Positions 33,071 to 43,838 are shown, numbered from the stretch's first letter. The stretch: 44,554 nt of DNA from Saccoglossus kowalevskii (GCF_000003605.2 NW_003135343.1:415162-459715); one strand, 5' to 3'. The notes: a model not told the origin generated them from the sequence alone. Program-made: numbers and translations.

Positions 33071-33667
33071 TATGTAAACAATGGCGAACATGGCGAAGTA
33101 TGACGGTCGTCGCAACATTTTAATTGATTCTGTATACCTAACATTTTTTTGTTCACTTTTATTCTGTTTTAAACCTGTTAAGTAATACCATAACAACAAC
33201 ATGACATTTGAAGAACTTTTTTCTATATCGATAGTTCACACAATGAAACACTCATTTTGACGCTGAAAATGTATAAACATAGATCTGTTATGACAACATA
33301 GCAGCAATGTGTAACGTAAATGACAAAACACGCTATTATTTTCATGCCATTTTACGTACACATGTATGATGTTTTAAAAAAAGCACATGCATGATGAACT
33401 CAATATGATGACTCCATAATCTTTTTTTTCTTCATCTTACATTAAATGTTAGAATGTATAAAGAAAAAAATAAAGAATGTGATTTACTATATTTTTTTTT
33501 TTTTCGAAAAACACATACATGTACCACAGTTAACGATAAATATAAGTTGGAATGCATTAAGTGTTGCACATTTACATTATGTGACATTATGACAACTGTT
33601 GCTAGGTACAGTAATGCAGTGCCACTCATCCCTGATATAAAATGGTCGACACTGTATCTTGATAAAG
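33071..33667. other. 597-bp segment between inverted Family D MITEs
   Basis: The segment has no intact ORF; overlapping opposed frames at 33432-33675 are T-run artefacts. It starts with ATGGCGAACATGGCGAAGTA, a GC-richer patch. Confidence 0.45.
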
Positions 33668-33882
33668 TACTGTAAAATGACTAATTTTCACTGCGTTTAA
33701 ATTTCGCTGATTTACCATTTCAGGCATATTCAATAGGTTTTAAATTCATGGTTTTATCATTTAGATAATGTGTTGCATGCTAAATTTTACATAATCACTG
33801 GGCTTTAATTAATTTGGCGCATTTTCCCGTCGGCGAAATAAGCAAAATTAAAATCCAGTGAATAATTAACACCTTTACAGTG
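33668..33882 (+). mobile_element. Family D MITE, copy 2, inverted relative to copy 1
   Basis: TACTGTAAAATGACTAATTT to AACACCTTTACAGTG, 215 bp. The order is the mirror of copy 1. The right TA is changed to TG. Confidence 0.88.
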
Positions 33883-34000
33883 CCATGGTTAGCATACAAG
33901 TCAAACTGTTGTCATTTCAAACCAATTATAATAACAATTAACGGAAATGTCTGTCTGTCAGGCTTACCCCATGCTTGATCATACTGTACTCAATCGCTTT

Positions 34001-34008
34001 TATAAAAG
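34001..34008 (+). promoter_or_regulatory. TATA box, candidate core promoter
   Basis: TATAAAAG within the palindromic CTTTTATAAAAG. A start about 30 bp downstream (near 34031) would leave about 24 nt before the ATG at 34056. The palindrome would work in both directions. Confidence 0.35.
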
Positions 34009-34055
34009 CCAGGAACCTTAGAACACGGCGACGAGACAGACACAGTAACAGTACT

Positions 34056-34115
34056 ATGCAAGCTAATCAGCTTGTTACCGCCGTGCTCGGTGTGAGCATT
34101 GTTACTATCAAGCTG
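34056..34115 (+). CDS. Candidate exon 1: short hydrophobic N-terminus
   Basis: The ATG at 34056 has A at -3. Twenty codons end exactly at a CTG|GTAACC donor-like site (GT at 34116-34117), phase 0. The peptide begins MQANQLVTAVLGVSIV and has an uncharged hydrophobic core from residue 6 to 18, as a signal peptide or signal anchor would. If not spliced, the frame closes after four more codons at 34128. The exon lies at the expected distance behind the TATA box at 34001. Exon 2 is proposed at 34361. Product and function are unknown. Each element alone is weak; the order TATA, ATG, hydrophobic start, donor is what makes it worth noting. Confidence 0.33.
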
Positions 34116-34360
34116 GTAACCCATTTGTGACCCTCTCGAAACAAAAGCCACACAGATAACATCTGAACATGTACATGAGCAGAGATAAACTCGTTGACTG
34201 TAGTATACCACTCACGAACCAGTGTAACCACTGACGGTCAGGCATTGTGCATATTGTTGAAACTTTGATATGCTAAGCAATACTCCTTAGGTCAACTGAA
34301 AATTTCCACTAAAGACTATCATTCAAACATTGATAATTTTTTAACTGTGATTTATCAGAG
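34116..34360 (+). other. Proposed 245-bp intron
   Basis: GTAACC at the start and TTATCAGAG at the end, with a T-rich tract before the AG. It is AT-rich in its last part, unlike the flanking exons. Confidence 0.28.
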
Positions 34361-34576
34361 AAGGAGTTGAATGATCATATGTTTCGCAGCACGTCGCAGA
34401 GATTTAAACTGGAATTGAACGCACCTGAACTTTCCAAAGCGCTTCACATTCCGAATATTCATCTTTATGTCGGGGTATCCATCCGTATTTGCACAGACAA
34501 CACAGCAGAGAACCACTTTAAACTTTGTCTTCCAAAAAATAAGGTCGGAAACTTCCTGGGTCTATTCACACTCTGA
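34361..34576 (+). CDS. Candidate exon 2 of the same gene, unrecognised protein
   Basis: An acceptor region (TTTTTTAACTGTGATTTATCAGAG) offers tandem AGs; the second, at 34359-34360, joins exon 1 in phase 0. The exon then reads 71 codons to a TGA at 34574, giving a 91-residue product with exon 1. Segments include FKLELNAPELSKALHI, HLYVGVSIRICTDNTAEN and NKVGNFLGLF. There are two cysteines and no known motif. The exon is GC-richer than its surroundings. Overlapping AATAAA signals at 34962-34971 would end a 3' UTR of about 390 nt. Caution: the antisense GTGAAGCGCTTTGG resembles 3' ends of some retroposons, so a repeat origin remains possible. Confidence 0.33.
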   Translation, partial: KELNDHMFRSTSQRFKLELNAPELSKALHIPNIHLYVGVSIRICTDNTAENHFKLCLPKNKVGNFLGLFTL

Positions 34577-34961
34577 TAGGGGGTTACACCCATTATAATG
34601 AACTCTAGGTCAACATAAAGAACCCCCTAAGTTGAGAGAATATAACACACCCACCCTGCAGGTGCCAAACTTCCTTGTGTACTTTATGTATTTAGAAGTT
34701 AAGTTGTGTCTAAAAATAGCGCTAGATTAAGCGATGTATCCAACGACATGCTTGACCCAACAACTAGGTTGTCATTTTTACTTAGTAATAATTTATAAGC
34801 TTAAAAAATACATCAAATTTGCATTTACAATCCAAAAGGATTTAAATCAATTAAAAAAAAAATCTCTCACATTAATCATCTTCAAGTCTAAACTGGTCAT
34901 TTTTCAAATAATTATTAAGTATCAAATCCAGTTTCTGGTTATGATGTTTGTATTTAAAAAA

Positions 34962-34971
34962 AATAAATAAA
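34962..34971 (+). terminator. Overlapping poly(A) signals
   Basis: AATAAATAAA carries two AATAAA hexamers at 34962 and 34966, downstream of the proposed stop at 34574. In such AT-rich DNA the hexamer is common. Confidence 0.3.
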
Positions 34972-35658
34972 ATGATTTATTAAATTTTACAATGTACATT
35001 TTACAACATGGATTTGTTATCACTTCAAATAAGGAGCAAAGACATATAATGTTTATTATTCTATTGTTGGCATAAACATTGCTAAATTACTGGTAAGGTC
35101 ATTCAAAGTCATGCAGACAATTTATCCCTATTTTTGGTTTAAAAAATTATAATAGAAATATTTATTTAATCATGTTTTGTGTTTTTACTCTCATGGCTGT
35201 GTAAAATACGGAAAAAAATATGAAAAATGGTAAATTTTTGGAATGATTTTCATAGGAATCTAAGTTGTGACTTTATACATGAAAACTGAATATTGTATTC
35301 ATCAAAATTTTCTAATAATTCCTGGTACGTATATATTTTTATGATTAATACCGATATACAATTCTTCTTCACCACATGAGATATATTGAGCAAGACCTTA
35401 TTATTAAAAACCACTGCAATATAAATTGCTAAAAAATCTCATTTTTCGTGAATGTTTGACCATTTTTTTTATTTGAAATGTAGTTCGGTGATTGTACTTT
35501 TTTTTTATCTGGGTTATGCGTGTCTAACAACATAAAAATAAAATCCCATTAAAAAAGTTGAGGGAGTCCAATAATAACCAGTTTTAATGGTAGCCACCCA
35601 CCGCGAGGTTATAATTCAATTCATATACGTCCACTAACAAGTAGCTCTTTGTCAGTAT
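34972..35658. other. AT-rich non-coding stretch
   Basis: Nothing identified. Confidence 0.45.
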
Positions 35659-35815
35659 TACTGTAAAATATTTTATTTTCGCTGGAATTAACTTTCACTG
35701 ATTTTTGATGAGTTGAATTTAAAATATAGGAAAAAAAAAAATGTATATTTGCTGGATTTTATTTACACTAAATCACCCCTTCAGTGAGAATATCAACGAT
35801 AAAGAATTTTACAAT
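35659..35815 (-). mobile_element. Family A MITE, diverged and deleted copy
   Basis: TACTGTAAAATATTTTATTT and CGCTGGAATTAACTTTCACT lead straight into GATTTTTGATGAGTTGAATT, skipping the GGTGTTTTGTATGG part of the full copy. The right end is eroded to AAAGAATTTTACAATA. Confidence 0.82.
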
Positions 35816-36150
35816 ATCAAGATTATCTGATTGTTTTAACTGTGGTAATATCCACAGCCAGAATTGATTTTGTAATTATTTTACCTGAAGTCTCGAGATA
35901 TCAGAGGCACATGGAACACAACTCTAAATGAAAATATATACCTTTTACTGCAATCTTGCCAGCTTTGTAATAAAGAACAAGATATTTATGCATATTAAGA
36001 CAGAAAATAATTTTCCTGCATGTGATATAAAAAATGTTTTTCGCCAAAATAACAATGAAAAATTCATCATTGTATTCACATGCTTTGCATATGCCTAGTG
36101 GGGCCCCATGTCAAACATGATACTAGGTCCCACTCACCAATTGTTGCTTG
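35816..36150. other. Non-coding stretch
   Basis: A GGGGCCCC palindrome at 36101-36108 lies between related TAGTGGG and CCCACTC motifs; the part from about 36060 onwards may be the body of the SINE whose head follows on the minus strand. Confidence 0.35.
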
Positions 36151-36154
36151 GTAC

Positions 36155-36222
36155 ACGATTCGAGTCCATGACATTCAGAATTCAAAACTAATATGCTAAT
36201 CACTGCACAGACAAGTTGACTT
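36155..36222 (-). repeat. tRNA-derived SINE head (degenerate)
   Basis: On the minus strand an A-box-like GTGCAGTGATTAGCAT (plus 36194-36209) lies about 30 bp before a B-box-like GGACTCGAATC (plus 36157-36167). That arrangement is typical of RNA polymerase III promoters in tRNA-derived SINEs. The expected acceptor-stem pairing of a real tRNA is not evident. Confidence 0.4.
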
Positions 36223-36890
36223 CCCTGGCAATGGAACAATCTGGCATTTGGGGATTGGTTGTGGAAATCATGCGGAATATTTTACATGTTTAATTTTGTG
36301 TATGTTTAAAATGTAATAAAATTAATAATAAACTTAGCTAAGTAAATAATTTGAGAAACGAGAGGATAATAAAACATAATAATATTTTACAACATAAAGT
36401 GTTGCAAAAGTTATGTTTCAGGTCAGCATGCACACCACAAAAAAAAAAGTTCAGCCCATTTTCCTTTTTTCACTTGCTACCAGTGGTATTTCACCTCTGC
36501 ACAGCGCTCTCTGTTGATGGATTGACGAAACCTGACAAATTTGTGAACTGTTGAATCGCCCGCCCCACCACCTCATTTTTTTTTAAAAAAGGTTGACCAG
36601 AAACACTTTTTTTTTCTTTTGCAATGCTTAAGGTATATTTATTATTTGTTCATTGTTATTCAGGTACATATGTTATAGTGTTTTCACGTCTTGCAGCACT
36701 ATGTAACCTGCAAAGTACACCACATTATTTATTTATTTTATTTTATTTTGTAATAGTGCAGATACCTAAAATGTAATGGAAACATGTGAAACAGAGCACT
36801 GGAATAGGTACTATTCAAGAAATGATAATCACATTGAAACTGTGAAATTGTGTTTAACAAAAAAAAACAGAAGAATTTATCAAACTTTTT
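36223..36890. other. Non-coding stretch
   Basis: No supported gene. The 67-codon frame at 36351-36554 has no motif. Confidence 0.42.
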
Positions 36891-37413
36891 GTATGAGGGC
36901 GCTATTAGCTATTAGGTTAAAAACAACCGGGAGACACTGTAACATAAGAAAGACTAAAGAAAGGATTTCCAAAAATGGCCTACAGAGGGCAGTCTAACAT
37001 TTGAAATATGACTGTCTTTATGTTAAAAATTTTGCATTCTTCAGATGAAACTTGATAACGATGTGAACAAATTTGTCAGCGCAAAAATATCCTTGCACTT
37101 CAGATAGATTAGTTTCTAATAAAAAATGTGACATTTTCCAAATTTTACAACAAATTCTCATTAATTCTGGACAACCTGGACATACATTTCTTCCACCAGG
37201 TCTTGATCAAAATATGTAAAAAGATATAGAAAGATTATGCAAATTTATTTTGGAGAAGGTGATAAGAGTTTTCACCTTGCTGGTCAAAGAGTTGAAGGTC
37301 AAAAATGTAAAGATTACAATTTAGATTGTCACAAGTTGATCACTTTAAAAATCAAAATAAAAGAATCAAGTACATGTCTGATCTGAACATGTGATACCGC
37401 CCTCTCGTGGTGA
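36891..37413. promoter_or_regulatory. Three CTCF-like motifs
   Basis: ATGAGGGCGCTAT at 36893-36905, CCTACAGAGGGCAGTC near 36979-36994, and on the minus strand CACCACGAGAGGGCGGTA (plus 37396-37413), the last being closest to the CCASYAGRKGGCRS core. No gene is placed next to them. Confidence 0.22.
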
Positions 37414-37456
37414 ACATTAAGTTTGCTTGTTCGAGAGATGTAGGTTCAATTCTGGA
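37395..37456 (+). repeat. Possible tRNA-like SINE head
   Basis: GAACATTAAGTTTGCTTGTT, then CGAGAGATGTAGGTTCAATT, resembles the middle and B-box (GGTTCAATTC at 37443-37452) of tRNA-derived SINEs. The A-box is poor, so this is uncertain. Confidence 0.25.
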
Positions 37457-37460
37457 GTGA

Positions 37461-37925
37461 CCGAGATATTAATAGTAACTGAAAAGTGGAACAACAAATA
37501 AAACCAGAAAAAATAGATTTTAATTGCTGAGTTTAATCAGATTGGGTTGACTGTATTAAAAACTGTTTCGGAGATTTGTTTTACAATTAACTTAACACAA
37601 AGATCGCATGGCCATTAAATAGGTAACATACCTGAAGTATATACATCATTAAAATCTAAAGACTGCCACCCATTGGTTACACCTGAGCCAATCACGAAAC
37701 ACGTTGTTTAGTTTGGACCTAGACATCCATTGGTTACCTAAATATACAACCTTACACATGAGTGAATGCATTATTTGGTTAATTTTATGCTGAAACTTCA
37801 ATTGCGCATAGTGCATATTTCTAAAATATTTTTTTTTTGTATTGTGAGTTCCTGAGCAATAACACAAGTAATTTAATAACAAAAACTATTTTCAGAAAAC
37901 GAATCTTGGATTTCTTTTCACATGT
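37461..37925. other. Non-coding stretch
   Basis: Two ATTGGTTAC motifs (37671 and 37729) are the only repeated feature. A 77-codon minus frame at 37649-37882 has no support. Confidence 0.42.
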
Positions 37926-38168
37926 CTAACCTTTTCACCACCAGATTTTCACACCCAAATTTCTCTGCAGTTTTTTCTTATAATCTTCAATATTTCTGGA
38001 AATGAACGTTAATTTTAGAGCCAATAGATAAAATTTGCGTCAATTTACAGTTTTTACTCAACAAATTTGGCTACTTTTGTCCCAATCTGCTGAAGGAAAG
38101 TGTAGACTATAAACGAGACTATTTTATGAATTTGTGATGAAAAGAGGCGCTTGTGGTGAAAAGGTTAA
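37926..38168 (+). mobile_element. Family B MITE, copy 5, longest
   Basis: CTAACCTTTTCACCACCAG at the left and CTTGTGGTGAAAAGGTTAA at the right form TIRs of about 18 bp. The right target is TTAA; the left TTAA is mutated to CTAA. TTAA targets with a CCYTTT-like start are a hallmark of piggyBac elements. At 243 bp this copy serves as reference for the family. Confidence 0.88.
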
Positions 38169-38836
38169 AGGGAGACTGATGATTCAATGCAAAACTACCT
38201 ACAATGTTTCACCTGATTGGCTGTCCAAGCCTAACACCTAATAATCAGACCAATCAGAGAGCAGCTTATGTGTTGACAGACTTTTTCAACATATCAAATT
38301 CTGTATTGTAAATTGAAGACTGACAGGTGATCATCAGAACTCGTCTATTGTTAAAAAATGAAATGTACATTCTTTTGATGAGATCATACAATATTATCTA
38401 AACAGATTCACCGATTCTGATGTATCTGAAATCGATAGTTATTGAATGTACTATAGATTTCAGCATGACAGAATTGTCAATATAAAACAGGTGTACGTTA
38501 CCAATAATTTCATCAAATACTGTTGGTGCAATGTACAGGAGAAAATTTTATGTCACAGACACAAATTAGATTCGCAAGATGCTGAGCAGCATGTCAACCA
38601 ATATTTTTTGTCTCTTGATTTGGGATTCACCAAATTTGAAATCTCAAGGGTGAGAGGGGCAAAGAATGTTCATGCATAACATTACTTGTATTCACAGTTG
38701 ATTCTGAATATTTATTGTGTAATGCAACCACAAATAATTTTTCTAATTTGTTCCTTTCACTCACAGCAAATCATGTTGTTTTTTTTTCACAAAAGATCCT
38801 CCACCCACCCCACAATTTTCAGTACAAGTAATTGAA
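38169..38836. other. Non-coding stretch
   Basis: A 77-codon frame at 38446-38679 (ATG at 38446) has fair composition but no motif or context; I do not call it. Confidence 0.42.
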
Positions 38837-38987
38837 TACTGTAAAATACTTTATTTTCGCTTGGAATTTATTTTCACTATTTTCGCTGAAGGAATGATTC
38901 AGAGAAAACAAATAAATTCCATACAAAACACCCAAAAAGAGTTTTCAGCGAAAATTAATTTCAGCTAAAATAAAGTATTTTACAGTA
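38837..38987 (+). mobile_element. Family A MITE, internally deleted
   Basis: TACTGTAAAATACTTTATTT to AAAGTATTTTACAGTA, 151 bp. The central part between GATTCAG and AATAAATTCCATAC is missing. Confidence 0.9.
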
Positions 38988-39553
38988 TGTCAATACCCAA
39001 TGTAGCATATCAGCGTATCTTTAAAGTAAGCACACATACATGTAGAAAAAGCTTCAAATCCCAAAATTGCATTCACTGTATACTGGATAATTAAAATATT
39101 AAATTTTGACAACAGATGCATCTCAGTCATTTACATACTCGCATGGCGACACTACTAAAATAGCGACTATGATATACTGTTATGAATTTCATTTCTGAGT
39201 AATTATATTGGTGACTTTATTTTTTTTAAAGTTCAATCAGTCATTAATTCAGTTTGTGTGGGTGTGATTGTTCTGCCAAAAATATAATTGTATGGAAAGT
39301 TGGCAAAATATTGTGTAGAGCACAAGGTGTTGGCTGAGTTACTCATGTAGATTATAGTAGTTACGCAAACAAGGGATTATGAGAATCATGGATTCTGAGC
39401 AACTGATGCATTCTGGGAATCAAATAAAACGGCTGCGTTGTTTGTTATGAGCACGGTTTTCATAATCATGAACAAATATTTTTTATTAAGTTATTATTCA
39501 ACTAATATTGCATGGTTTCAAGGAAAAATAAATTGATTTGTTGTGAATGAAGT
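38988..39553. other. Non-coding stretch
   Basis: Nothing identified. Confidence 0.45.
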
Positions 39554-39559
39554 GTTTAT
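39554..39559 (-). terminator. Poly(A) signal for the candidate exon at 39711
   Basis: AATAAA on the minus strand, about 150 nt downstream of the TAA at 39713-39711. Confidence 0.25.
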
Positions 39560-39710
39560 TAAAATTGTATTGTGTTATTAAAGATGAATACATGATAATC
39601 ATGAATAAATTTCATTAATTTAAAAAGAAGAAGAAAAAAAAGTGTCATAATTTGAAATGAGATTGGCAGACTGTAAACTGACAGCTTCATTGAACAATGC
39701 ATTGCACCCA

Positions 39711-39839
39711 TTAAGACAAAGTCACAGGATTCCCCCAACCAGCAACATCCTCCACATACGACAGACCTTCACCACGGTCCACCCTGTGAATACTCCTCGC
39801 CTTAGCATTGTGTTGCCGTGGAAACAATGACATCATCAA
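39711..39839 (-). CDS. Candidate terminal exon, unrecognised protein
   Basis: The minus frame is open from 39839 to a TAA at 39713-39711 (42 codons). Its GC-rich part coincides with the frame and stops at the stop codon. The C-terminus reads SIHRVDRGEGLSYVEDVAG and then WGNPVTLS. Two ATGs stand near the upstream limit. Possible acceptors (CACAG before GGTGG, plus position 39784) have poor pyrimidine tracts. The opposite strand is also open in register as a 56-codon ATG frame (39657-39827), because codons align antisense, so the strand is a judgement based on where the GC rise ends. Known family: none recognised. Confidence 0.28.
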   Translation of the reverse strand: MMMSLFPRQHNAKARSIHRVDRGEGLSYVEDVAGWGNPVTLS

Positions 39840-40193
39840 TCACTCGATATTTGACAAATTCACCCACGCAGTTCATATGAAAAGAAATTTCAAGCTATCA
39901 AGCAGATTAGCAAAGAGTTGCAAGCGAAGGAGATTCATAGATTTATTTTCTCTTTTTTTCAGAGGTTCTATCAATCTTTGCACAAAAGCAAATTATATAC
40001 ATATATATTATCAACACTTCTTGTGTATAGAGTCCATGTGCAGTGCAACAGAGGTAACACAAACAGTAGGAAAGGTGTTTGCACTAATGAATTTAACAGT
40101 AAGACATCTGAAGGGAGATAGATAATGTGACCTCTTCGTATCATGCTAATTAGTCGAGACAATTTCGCATAGCACCCAACGGTGATGATAATT
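39840..40193. other. Non-coding stretch
   Basis: The plus frame at 39808-40125 (105 codons) includes a strong acceptor-like tract CTCTTTTTTTCAG ending at 39961, but the sequence behind it has no recognisable protein. GTTGCCGTGGAAAC at 39812-39825 is a good X-box-like motif. Confidence 0.35.
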
Positions 40194-40370
40194 CAGAAAT
40201 AGTTTTTCCCCTTTCATTATTCCCGACAAAATTCCGGTGTCAATGTTAGTCTGCTTTTACGTATTTTTCAATCATTTTTTTGGTAACTTTGGATCAAGTG
40301 GATGTAATCCTTTATTGGCTGGAAGTCTTTATCAAAATTGTTGAAAAAATATGACAAAAATGGCGTCAAA
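40194..40370. repeat. Diverged dispersed repeat (partner at 11600-11760)
   Basis: Shared ordered motifs include CCCGACAAAATTCC/CCCGCCAAAATTTT, AACTTTGGATCAAGTGGA/AATTTTGGACCAAATGGA and TCTTTATCAAAATTGTTG/TCTTTATCAAAATGTTC. Confidence 0.5.
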
Positions 40371-40640
40371 ATGTGTGAACAGGGATAGAAGTTGACTTAG
40401 AGTTATGAGGTTCCCAGAGAAAAAGTTTCAGCCATCTCTGATTCTGATTTCGTGATGCTGTAATTTTGAACATGTACTTGCGAACAAAAAAAGCAAAGTA
40501 ATGTTCCCTTCGACTGGACACCCACACAAACTAACAATGCCAAGCAGATGACAAGTGTGGAGTATATTGTCTTTCTTCACTGCTGAGTGGACACTGAGCC
40601 GACCACAAAATTCAAAATGCTAATTCTGGCCAGGAACATA
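40371..40640. other. Non-coding stretch
   Basis: Nothing identified. Confidence 0.45.
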
Positions 40641-40852
40641 TACTGTGGAATACTTTATTTTCGCTGGAATTAATTTTCGCTGAAAAGGCTTTTTGGGTGT
40701 TTTGTATGGAATTTATTTTCACTGATTTCTGATGAGTTTAATGTGAAATATAGGAAAAAAAGTATATTCACTGGATTTTATTTTCACGGAATCATCCCTT
40801 CAGCGAAAATAGCGAAAATAAATTCCAAGCGAAAATAAAGTATTCTACAGTA
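40641..40852 (-). mobile_element. Family A MITE, full-length inverted copy
   Basis: TACTGTGGAATACTTTATTT to AAAGTATTCTACAGTA, 212 bp, the exact length of the plus-oriented copy at 28642. It reads the family in reverse order throughout. Confidence 0.95.
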
Positions 40853-41482
40853 TGCTATAATGCCATATATTTTGTTATACATTATTATTATTTCATGTGT
40901 TATTAATTGTCAATATTCAAAATTAAAAACATCAAATCAATGATCTATCAGTCTGTTTTCTGAATTTTTGATTTTGTACTTCAATTATGCGCCAGATTAC
41001 ATGTACCGCCTGTGATGTAGTCTGAAAACTGACATACAAAACAGACAGATGAATATAATGAAGTTTTTGTTAATGAGGATCATGCCAATTATTAAAATGT
41101 GTTAGTCATACAAAATAAATTATTATCATAATCATACTTCAATATTATTATCATGCAATAAATATGGTCATTGGGATGATTTGAGGCTATGACGTTTAGT
41201 TTTGGTATTTGCATAATGATATTGATACAATAATAATTACTTTATTACTCAACAATTTCCATCTGTGGGTAATGTATGGTAAGAAAAATACAATCTATGG
41301 AACATCTCGTAAGGACTTGGGCTCAGTTTCAGGCCTAGCAGGTTCAGTATTAAACATCTTAGTTACAAGTGCTCCCCTCTTGTGCGTTATTCTCCACCTG
41401 ACTTTGGTGACTAATATTCACTTGGTTCACTGAACCTTGAGAAATCTGTTCTCAGTTTATAGCTACACATAAATTAAGATTT
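40853..41482. other. Non-coding stretch
   Basis: A 74-codon frame at 41209-41433 has no motif or context. Otherwise AT-rich. Confidence 0.42.
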
Positions 41483-41550
41483 GTTTAACTGGGGAAAATA
41501 CGAGTGACGTAACAGCTCTGATCACTAATGAGTATTTTCCCAAGCTGAAC
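41483..41550. repeat. 68-bp imperfect palindrome
   Basis: The outer arms GTTTAACTGGGGAAAATAC and GTATTTTCCCAAGCTGAAC pair apart from a few mismatches. The centre carries TGACGTAA (CRE-like) and GCTCTGATCAC. It could be the remains of a small fold-back element or a paired regulatory site. Confidence 0.6.
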
Positions 41551-43838
41551 GAAAAAAAGAAATATTATGGAATAATATCATTAATCATATGCATGAGCCA
41601 AGTTGTTAGTTTCTTCAAATGAATTTTTAATTTTTTTTTTGCTTTCTTTTAAACTTTTTTTGAACTTTGTTTTGAAGAATTTAACACATACTCATGAGTA
41701 CAACATACCCTATGTGTTTAGGTATTGAAGATTCAGGACTATTTCTGTGTAGTCATCCAACATGGTACTATATGTCAGTCACTTAAGCAAATTTTATCTT
41801 TTAAATTCTCATATTGTGAATTTCCTAGTATTGATACTAAACAATTTAGAGTAATTTAAAACAGAGGGGTTGTCACCTGCACGTGCACAGGAATTGAGTG
41901 CTGATAATATGCGCTAAAAACACAAAGGCTCATGGGTAGACTATTTAACACTATCAGCCAATATTAATAATATAACAACAAAAAATATTTCAAACACCAA
42001 TGTATTTTTTGAATAAAGATTGATAACAAATATATGTCACTTTGAAAAAAAAAAATTAAAAATTGAGTGGGCTAATAATTATGACAAAATATATCGATTG
42101 AACTAGAAACTAATCGTTGATAGATTGTCTGTCACTTTTTCATGGATGACCAGTTTATGGACTCAAACTGTGTGGGCGAGAAACATTAAAAAAACTAGTC
42201 AGACAAAAAATCATTAAAGCTGGACACGCAGCAACAATAATGTTGTCATATTAGAGACATAGTTTTATTTCAACTTATAGTCTCCCATGCCACAAATACT
42301 TTTGTCAACGTCTCCCAGCTACTATAGCAACCGTAAAAGTAATACACTTGGGCCATACATAATTCAGTATATGTTTACAGCATGCTCACTGGTTAAATTT
42401 TAACAAACACATACGTGTATAAAGGCAGTGGTGGTCAAGAAGCTGCATGTTCGCTATCGGCCCCACGTGACACTTGTACAATTGTTTGTTTTATACGAAT
42501 TGAGTAGCACAATGATCACTGTTAAGGCCTTGCAAATATCACCAGTGAGGTGTTCGTTATTTAAATTTTAAAATGCATATAGAAGTCTAAATAAAATGAG
42601 TGTTTTGATATTTGTATAACATCAACAATTTACAGTGAAAAGAAATTTTATCAAAATTCAGCATTTTTTTAATAATATAATAAAATTTCACACATTTCTT
42701 TTGAAGAAACCGTTGCAGTACGAAGACGTCAGTATGACGGCTAGTTTTATGTAGTACTGATCCATCTTGAATACCTTGTATATGAGAAATTAAAAGTAAT
42801 GATACAGTCATTTAATGTGTCTGTTTGGAGAACATAATGCCATTTTACTTAAGGTAGAGATGCAGTTTACCTGACAAGTATTTTAATTAGTTAATTAGGA
42901 ACCCAAGATGACCTCCCTTGTCCACAAAACTATATATTTTCAGAAAGCTTACTGTATGAATTTTAAAACTTTGTTAGTATTTTTTTGTTATGGACACTGT
43001 AGTTTGAAATATGCACAAAAATGTGCTTTTTTGTTAAAAGTGATTTAAAAAAAATTAGCTTCTAAACCATGCTTCCGTTTGCTGTCAAAATTGGTTTATG
43101 GGTACATCTGTTTACTATGAAAAAAGTGCCGTCTTGAAAACTGTCTACCAGTTGTCAATTTTGCAGGGCAGCAGCCCAAATTTCACTACTTCAAGTTTAT
43201 GCATAAATTAACACCCAGGCTAGTTGTCTGTACGATTGTTGTAACACTGTTCAACCAAAAACAATGCCCCGACGGCGTTTTGAAGATAAACACATTGTCA
43301 ATCATTTGTGAAAATTTCAAAACAAAAGGTCAAAGCGTCTAGGAGCTATTTTTTTTTAAAAGTTCTGAGATGTACACTAAAAAGAAGCTGAGATAATTGC
43401 TAATTTGCATAACAATTCACTTTAATAGTAAGAAGTTTGCTAATGCTCATAATTAAAATGGCTGTAACAGTTACAATTTAAATGCATTATCGTTTTGTTA
43501 AAAGTTAAATATAGAGCATATTATGGAGATCCTGTCATTTCTTTTTTTCACCATGTTTCTTTTTTATTATTTATGTACAGCCTTGCTAAATCTTGCTAAG
43601 CATTCAAAAGAGAGAATGTTTGCACCCGTTATCTATATTTTAAAATCGTTTTTTGAGTATGTTCCACTATTCACAATTCTATAAAACAGTCTATAGCCAA
43701 GACTGTTTGAATAAAAAGTAAAGAAAAAAATTTTCTTTTTTAATTATATGTACCTGGTACATTGTAAAAACTTTTAATAGCTATGTGTATTTGAGTGCAT
43801 CGAGAATAATATGATAAGACAACTGAACATTGTAGATC
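41551..43838. other. Long AT-rich non-coding stretch
   Basis: No supported gene, RNA or array in 2.3 kb. A 74-codon minus frame at 42587-42811 shows no motif. Confidence 0.45.

Noticed and set aside
36155-36222. Functional tRNA gene
   Set aside because: Internal promoter boxes are present but the acceptor and anticodon stems do not pair convincingly; a SINE head is more likely.
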